Source: Bifidobacteriaceae bacterium (GTDB lineage Bacteria; Actinomycetota; Actinomycetes; Actinomycetales; WQXJ01). From it: 9,225 nt of DNA. Both the position numbers and the translations under genes were made by a program. Location of the stretch: contig JAIRXV010000505.1 of NCBI GenBank assembly GCA_031268115.1, positions 1-9,225 of the forward strand. Reading direction: 5' to 3'. The notes beneath the pieces are model-generated. The model did no database searches. It had not been told where the DNA came from and saw nothing but the letters and a program-made list of their open reading frames with translations. Shown here one piece after another: positions 5,050 to 9,225 of the stretch; positions within the stretch are counted from its first letter, which is position 1, and every line of letters starts with the position of its first letter.

Positions 5050-5738
5050 CCGCTGATCCTCCTGCCGCGGGTCTCCACCCCCCCACCCCTCCCGCCGTAC
5101 CCCGGGCGGTGCGGCGCGCGGGGGGTTCCGCGCCGAGTCCCGCCGAAGGTTCTGCGGGAGTTTCCTCTGCTGGCGCCCCCATTCGTCCCCCCGCGGGTTC
5201 CCGCTCGGCCGCTCTCCCGGCGGCAGACGCCCCCGCCGCCCACCTCTCGGGTGTCCCCAACCCACCCGCGGAGCCCCTGTCGGTGCGCCCTGCCACCCTC
5301 GGTGACGTGCCTGCGCTGGTGCGGGTGGAACGGGCCGCGTTCGGCGATGGGGCCTGGACCGAAGCGATGGTGCGCGAGGAGTTGGGCGGCCCGGCCCGGC
5401 ACTACATACTGGCGCAGCGGGGCAGCACGGTTGTTGCGTACGGCGGGATGTTCCTCGCGGAGGACGCAGACATCATGACCATCGGAGTGGTGCCCGCGGA
5501 ACGGGGCAGCGGGATCGGCCGGCGTTTGACGAGCGACCTGGTCGATGCCGCCCGCGAAGCCGGGGCGCGGGCCGTGTTCCTGGAGGTTCAGGTGGGCAAC
5601 GGTCCGGCGCTTGGCCTGTACGCCTCGCTCGGCTTTCTTCCGCTCGGCACCCGAAGCAACTATTACGGCCCAGGTCGAGACGCCGTGGTGATGCGCTTGG
5701 AGCTGAGGCCACGGCGACCCGACTCCGGCGGGCCGTAG
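5046..5738 (+). CDS. rimI: Ribosomal protein S18-alanine N-acetyltransferase RimI
   Basis: GNAT-fold acetyltransferase that transfers acetyl from acetyl-CoA to a protein N-terminus. The domain starts at LSVRPATLGDVPALVRVERAAF (about residue 78). It carries the acetyl-CoA pyrophosphate loop VVPAERGSGIGRRL, the VFLEVQVGNGPALGLYASLGF core with the expected Glu and Asn, and a terminal NYYGPGRDAVVMRLEL with the conserved Tyr. From GTG at 5046 (GTGA overlap with the tsaB stop) the protein has 230 residues, including 77 N-terminal Pro/Ala/Ser-rich residues without homology that I know. An internal GTG at 5283, 9 nt after GGAG (5270-5273), would give a standard 151-residue RimI. The extension may be a disordered tail or an untranslated but open stretch. 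Confidence 0.92.
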   Translation: MTADPPAAGLHPPTPPAVPRAVRRAGGSAPSPAEGSAGVSSAGAPIRPPAGSRSAALPAADAPAAHLSGVPNPPAEPLSVRPATLGDVPALVRVERAAFGDGAWTEAMVREELGGPARHYILAQRGSTVVAYGGMFLAEDADIMTIGVVPAERGSGIGRRLTSDLVDAAREAGARAVFLEVQVGNGPALGLYASLGFLPLGTRSNYYGPGRDAVVMRLELRPRRPDSGGP

Positions 5739-5741
5739 GCT

Positions 5742-6797
5742 GTGCGAATGCCGCTGCCCACGGACGCGCCCCTTGTGCTGGGGATCGAGACGTCGTGCGA
5801 TGAGACGGGGGCCGCCATCGTCCGCGGGTTTGACCTGCTGGGGGACGCGCTGGCGTCGTCCATGGAGGAACATGCCCGCTTTGGCGGGGTGATTCCCGAG
5901 ATTGCCTCGCGCGCGCACCTCGAGGCGATGCCGGGCGTGTTGGCTGGCGCGGTGGAGCGGTCTGGGGTTCGCCTGAGCGACCTGGATGCCATCGCGGTCA
6001 CGGCCGGGCCTGGGCTGATGGGCTCCCTGACGGTTGGGCTGGCAGCGGCCAAAGCGCTGGCGTTGGCGTTGGATCGGCCGCTGTACGGAGTCAACCACGT
6101 GGTGGCCCACGCGCTGGTGGACCAACTGGTCAACGGGCCGCTGCCCGAGCGCACGTTGGCCTTGGTGGTGTCCGGCGGGCACACGTCACTGCTGCTCATC
6201 GAGGGTGGGCGGGTGGTGGAGGTCGGTGCCACGTTGGACGATGCCGCCGGTGAGGCCTTCGACAAGATCGGCCGTGTTCTGGGCCTGCCCTACCCGGGTG
6301 GGCCGCACATCGATCGCCTCGCTCGGGAGGGAAACCCGGCGGCCTACCGTTTTCCGCGCGGTCTGATGCGCCGCCAGGACTTGGAGCGCCACCCGTTCGA
6401 CTTTTCTTTTTCCGGGTTGAAGACGGCCGTGGCTCGTTGGATCGAAGCCCATGAGGACGATGGCGCACCCATCCCTCTCGCGGATGTTGCCGCCTCGTTT
6501 TCTGAGGCCGTCAGCGACGTCCTGGTTGCCAAGACCCTGACGGCAGCCCGAGAGTTCGACGTGTCCACCATTGTGGTGGGCGGCGGGTTTTCCGCGAACT
6601 CCCAGCTTAGAGAGCGAATTGCGGCGGCTGCTGCGCGGTCCGGCTTGGAGGTTCGCATCCCGCCGCTTGCCCTTTGCACCGACAACGGCCCGATGATCGC
6701 CGCAGCCGGGGCCTATGCTCTGCGCCACGGGTTGGCACCGTCCGGGCTGGACCTGGGCGCGGATTCCGCAATGCCGATGGGGCGCGTGGTTGCCTGA
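5742..6797 (+). CDS. tsaD: tRNA t6A37 threonylcarbamoyltransferase TsaD
   Basis: 351 residues, full family length. TsaD transfers the threonylcarbamoyl group from threonylcarbamoyl-AMP to A37 of tRNA. Visible motifs are GIETSCDETGAAIV (14-27), FGGVIPEIASRAH (47-59), the metal-binding pair His119/His123 in NHVVAH, the nucleotide-binding VSGGHTSL (143-150), FDKIGRVLGLPYPGGPHID, FSFSGLKTAV, and VVGGGFSAN. The metal-binding Asp is in CTDNGPMIA near the C-terminus. All key residues are present, so it should be active with TsaB. The GTG at 5742 is 3 nt after the rimI stop, and an ATG two codons later (5748) is equally possible. No ribosome binding site is obvious, so coupling with rimI is likely. 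Confidence 0.97.
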   Translation: MRMPLPTDAPLVLGIETSCDETGAAIVRGFDLLGDALASSMEEHARFGGVIPEIASRAHLEAMPGVLAGAVERSGVRLSDLDAIAVTAGPGLMGSLTVGLAAAKALALALDRPLYGVNHVVAHALVDQLVNGPLPERTLALVVSGGHTSLLLIEGGRVVEVGATLDDAAGEAFDKIGRVLGLPYPGGPHIDRLAREGNPAAYRFPRGLMRRQDLERHPFDFSFSGLKTAVARWIEAHEDDGAPIPLADVAASFSEAVSDVLVAKTLTAAREFDVSTIVVGGGFSANSQLRERIAAAAARSGLEVRIPPLALCTDNGPMIAAAGAYALRHGLAPSGLDLGADSAMPMGRVVA

Positions 6798-6854
6798 CGG
6801 GTCTTTCTGGGCCGCATGTGGGCGCCGAGTTCGTTGTTCCGGAACGCGCATCTC

Positions 6855-6876
6855 CCGCCCGGATCCAGATGGGCGG
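6855..6876. terminator. Possible stem-loop between convergent genes
   Basis: CCGCCC (6855-6860) pairs with GGGCGG (6871-6876) around a 10-nt loop. It lies in the 205-nt gap between the convergent tsaD and the 7003-8133 gene, and could act on either strand. There is no T-tract. Confidence 0.3.
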
Positions 6877-6931
6877 ACCCTTGCGCGGGAACCGATTGGC
6901 GAAGCCCGCGTGTGCGCGGAACCCGTGGGCA

Positions 6932-7028
6932 GAACCAAAGGCCGCTGCGTGCCTTCGCCGGTCCCCGGCCTGCGTGCCAACCTTGCTTCGCCCACGCGGA
7001 ACCTACGGCCGCTGCATGCCTTCGCCGG
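6932..7028. repeat. Imperfect 30-bp direct repeat at a gene end
   Basis: Copies at 6932-6961 and 6999-7028 share 27 of 30 bases (core GGCCGCTGC(g/a)TGCCTTCG) at an offset of 67 nt. The second copy encodes the last residues and the TAG stop of the minus-strand gene. In the first copy the position matching the stop is no longer a stop. This looks like a short local duplication of the gene's 3' end. Confidence 0.75.
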
Positions 7029-8133
7029 GGTTGGGGATGTCTTGGTTGGTGACATCGATCGGCGCCCAGGAGCCTCGGGCGAGGCGTTGCCCCAGGCCAG
7101 CCCGCGCCTTGTAGAAGGCCAGACGCAGGTCGGTGGCGCGCGGGACTATCCGGGCGGTGGGGCTGATCGCCGTCCAGTCTTCGGCTTGGAACAGGGGCTC
7201 AAGGGTGGGAACGGAGGTGATTCGGCCGAATTCGCCCAGGGGATCGGGGTGTGTGCGTTCCGCAAGGAGGTCCCGCATGGCGCGGCGGTCCCACTGCCAG
7301 GGCAGGACCCGGTTGAGTTCCTCTAGGAAAACATCGGCCACCTCAGGTGGGGCGGCGGGCGTCAGGCGCCAGCGTTCGTTCCAGACGGCCGCCGCGACCG
7401 GTGCATCCCGCTGGAAGATCTTCAACAGCCGCTCCGATCCAGTACAAGCGACCTCGATGACCGCGAACCGCGGATCGACGGTGCCGGACCATCGCGGCGC
7501 GAACAGCACCCGGTCCAGGGGATCGTCGGACCGGGACCTTGCCGCCAGCGTCCGCCCAGTGAACTGCACCACCTCAGTGGGGCCCACCAGCCTGGCGGGA
7601 TAGTCGATGCTCGGGCCGTTCGGCCCCACCGCGATCCGCTTGTCCACGCGTTCGCGCAGCTCCGGCAAGTCGATGACCGCGGCGAGCGCATCGACGATGC
7701 CGGCCTGGCCGTGATGAGTCTTCTTCAGCGCCGCTCTCAACGCCTCGATCCCGCCTTCGACGTCTCCGTTGGGTCCGTGCAGCGCGTCCGGACCGAAGAG
7801 GCGGGCGAGTTCTGTGGCCATCTTGGCGACGTCATCGTCGGATGAAACTCGCACGGCAGGCTCGCCGTGGCTGTCCGGCAGGTTCCACCGAAGCAAAGCC
7901 CGGGCCCGCCCTCGCTGACCCACCATCGCTACCACGATCCGCCCACCCGTCGAATCCACCTGGGTGTTGATCCCGGCGAAGTCTTCCCCGAAGTTGAGGT
8001 GGGTCGGGAAAACCACTGACGGCAGCAATGCGGTGACATGTCCCCGATGAATGGGGCTGATCAGGGCCGTGATGTTGCGTTCGGCCATCAACTCGACGGT
8101 CCGCTCCTGCGATAGCGGCACCCACAGGATCAC
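7003..8133 (-). CDS. Uncharacterised protein coupled to a carboxylate-amine ligase
   Basis: 376 residues; I do not recognise the family. It begins at GTG 8133, overlapping the TGA of the upstream ligase gene by 4 nt (GTGA), with a GGAGGCGGGG stretch in front. An upstream in-frame start at 8490 only reads through the ligase gene in another frame. The N-terminal 80 or so residues look like a mixed alpha/beta fold (VILWVPLSQERTVELM, ITALISPIHRGHVTALLPSV, GGRIVVAMVGQRGRARALLRW). An acidic helical middle (DDDVAKMATELARLFG) and a strand/helix C-terminal half rich in Arg, Trp and Asp follow. There are no signal peptide, membrane segments or known catalytic motifs. The tight coupling suggests that it acts with the ligase, perhaps on the same substrate, but this is inference. 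Confidence 0.85.
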   Translation of the reverse strand: MILWVPLSQERTVELMAERNITALISPIHRGHVTALLPSVVFPTHLNFGEDFAGINTQVDSTGGRIVVAMVGQRGRARALLRWNLPDSHGEPAVRVSSDDDVAKMATELARLFGPDALHGPNGDVEGGIEALRAALKKTHHGQAGIVDALAAVIDLPELRERVDKRIAVGPNGPSIDYPARLVGPTEVVQFTGRTLAARSRSDDPLDRVLFAPRWSGTVDPRFAVIEVACTGSERLLKIFQRDAPVAAAVWNERWRLTPAAPPEVADVFLEELNRVLPWQWDRRAMRDLLAERTHPDPLGEFGRITSVPTLEPLFQAEDWTAISPTARIVPRATDLRLAFYKARAGLGQRLARGSWAPIDVTNQDIPNPGEGMQRP

Positions 8134-9225
8134 AGTGGTCGCCCCGCCTCCATCTCGGCTACCAGCGAATCGACCACCGCCACCAGATCGCCCTTTGCGG
8201 TTTGTGCGGCGCGGCGTTGTCGCTGGTAGGAGGCGCCCTCTTGGACGAAGGCGGCCACTCCTGCGAGTTCTTCGGTGCATCCCAACCGATCGGCGACCCC
8301 GCTCAGCCGGTCCAATAGGGGAGCCAAGGCGTCGGTAATCAGTTCTTCGTCGCCATCGTCGTTGAGGATGACGATGGCCTCCATGCCGTAGCGCGCGGCC
8401 CGCCACTTGTTCTCCTGGGCGAACCACGTGGGCAGCGTTGGCAGGCGCTCGCCAGCGTCGAGGCGTGCGGAAAAGTCCTCGACCAGGCATTGAACGAGGG
8501 CTCCTAGGGCGAGAACCTCCTCAAGGGATGGCAGGCCGTCGCACACCCGAACCTCGACTGTCCCAAAACGCGGCGAAGGGCGGATATCCCAGCGGATTTC
8601 GGTGAACTCGTCGATGACTCCCGTGTGCAACATGTCGGCAACGTAGTGTTCCAGTTCGGACCAATGGTCGAATTGGCACGGCAATCCGGCGGTCGGCAAT
8701 TGCTGGAACATCAAGGCGCGATTGGAGGCATAGCCAGTTGACTGGCCCCCCCAGAACGGAGACGAAGCGGACAGAGCCTCTAAATGCGGCACATAGGCAA
8801 GCAAAGCCCGCGCGATGGGCAGTACCTTGTCCCGGTTCTCGATCCCAACGTGCATGTGGACGCCGTAGATGAGCATCTGTCGCCCCCACCATTGGGTGCG
8901 ATCAATCAATTTGGCGTAGCGGTCCTTGTCTGTTACCCGTTGATTGTTCCACTGTGCAAACGGGTGCGTGCCGGCGCACATAAGATCCACGCGCAGCGGA
9001 TCGACGATCTGCGCCACTAAATCTCGGTAGCGCACCAGATCGTCTCCGCATTCGCGAACTGTCGCGTGAGGCGCCGAAACCAGTTCCACGGTGTTGAGCA
9101 ACAGTTCTTGGCGGATACCGGGGTGTTCGGATCCGTCCGGACCGCGCACTCGGTCCAATACGGGTCCAGCCACTTGGCGCAGGTCCCTCGAATCGCGGTC
9201 CACGAGGGCTATCTCCCACTCAAGT
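8130..9225 (-). CDS. YbdK-like carboxylate-amine ligase (glutamate-cysteine ligase type 2 family), 5' partial
   Basis: 364 residues are visible, and only the first few are beyond the window edge. The family (TIGR02050/GCS2, including E. coli YbdK and mycobacterial Rv0433) makes amide bonds to glutamate-like carboxylates using ATP. YbdK has weak gamma-glutamylcysteine synthetase activity, and the physiological product here is unknown. Visible features are the N-terminal LEWEIALVD acid motif, GIRQELLLNTVE, GTHPFAQWNNQRVTDKDRY, the GVHMHVGI metal-site motif, ALSASSPFWGGQSTGYASNRA, TAGLPCQF, EIRWDIRPSPRFGTVEVRV, and ENKWRAARYGMEA. Everything expected is present. The frame extends to the edge past an in-frame GTG at 9203. 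Since LEWE precedes that GTG, the true start lies outside. It is the first visible gene of an operon with 7003-8133. Confidence 0.95.
   Translation of the reverse strand, partial: LEWEIALVDRDSRDLRQVAGPVLDRVRGPDGSEHPGIRQELLLNTVELVSAPHATVRECGDDLVRYRDLVAQIVDPLRVDLMCAGTHPFAQWNNQRVTDKDRYAKLIDRTQWWGRQMLIYGVHMHVGIENRDKVLPIARALLAYVPHLEALSASSPFWGGQSTGYASNRALMFQQLPTAGLPCQFDHWSELEHYVADMLHTGVIDEFTEIRWDIRPSPRFGTVEVRVCDGLPSLEEVLALGALVQCLVEDFSARLDAGERLPTLPTWFAQENKWRAARYGMEAIVILNDDGDEELITDALAPLLDRLSGVADRLGCTEELAGVAAFVQEGASYQRQRRAAQTAKGDLVAVVDSLVAEMEAGRPL

Noticed and set aside
4992..6182. 396-residue antisense open frame opposite rimI and tsaD
   Set aside because: A high-GC shadow of two strongly conserved genes, with Arg/Gly/His-rich low-complexity composition.
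8134..8490. N-terminal extension of the unknown minus-strand gene
   Set aside because: It is Arg/Gly-rich out-of-frame reading through the conserved ligase gene. The GTGA overlap at 8130-8133 is the natural start.

Overview
The window looks like chromosomal DNA from a high-GC actinobacterium. The evidence is strong G/C bias at third codon positions, frequent GTG starts, the gene order tsaB-rimI-tsaD, and a YbdK/Rv0433-type carboxylate-amine ligase. The genus cannot be named from sequence reading alone.

Left part (1-1643, minus strand): the N-terminal 547 residues of a secreted leucine-rich-repeat (LRR) protein. It has a signal peptide, an N-cap, 17 exact 22-residue LRRs (66-nt DNA period without a single indel), a degenerate eighteenth repeat with a C-cap, and the start of a Big_2-like immunoglobulin domain. 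The 3' end lies outside the window. Its upstream region holds a ribosome binding site, a possible promoter and an 8-9-8 inverted repeat.

Middle part (about 1875-4276): a rearranged zone. It contains a decayed 5' copy of tsaB (1979-2245) with its start codon and Shine-Dalgarno-like block mutated and one frameshift. A coding-like remnant of unknown origin follows (about 2330-2545), then an intact DUF2867-like gene (2652-3155). After about 400 nt of empty spacer comes a repeat element (about 3555-3660) that is a diverged copy of the sequence just before the tsaB relic (about 1873-1980). The right copy ends in two perfect 29-nt tandem units. A minus-strand antitoxin/RelE-ParE toxin pair (4276-3740) sits between that element and the functional tsaB. 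The left copy has no such pair.

Right part: tsaB-rimI-tsaD (4336-6797, plus strand), a tightly packed operon for tRNA t6A modification plus the ribosomal-protein N-acetyltransferase RimI. The tsaB and antitoxin genes diverge from 59 bp. Each has a TAnnnT box exactly 6 nt before its ATG, which suggests two back-to-back leaderless transcripts. Convergent to tsaD on the minus strand is a two-gene operon: a YbdK-like carboxylate-amine ligase (5' end cut by the window edge) followed, with a 4-nt overlap, by a 376-residue protein I do not recognise.

The most interesting signals are the duplicated [element]-[tsaB] block with a toxin-antitoxin module present in only one copy, the regular LRR array with two repeat subfamilies, the mirrored leaderless promoters, and the unknown partner protein of the ligase. 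I found no RNA genes, CRISPR arrays or insertion sequences.
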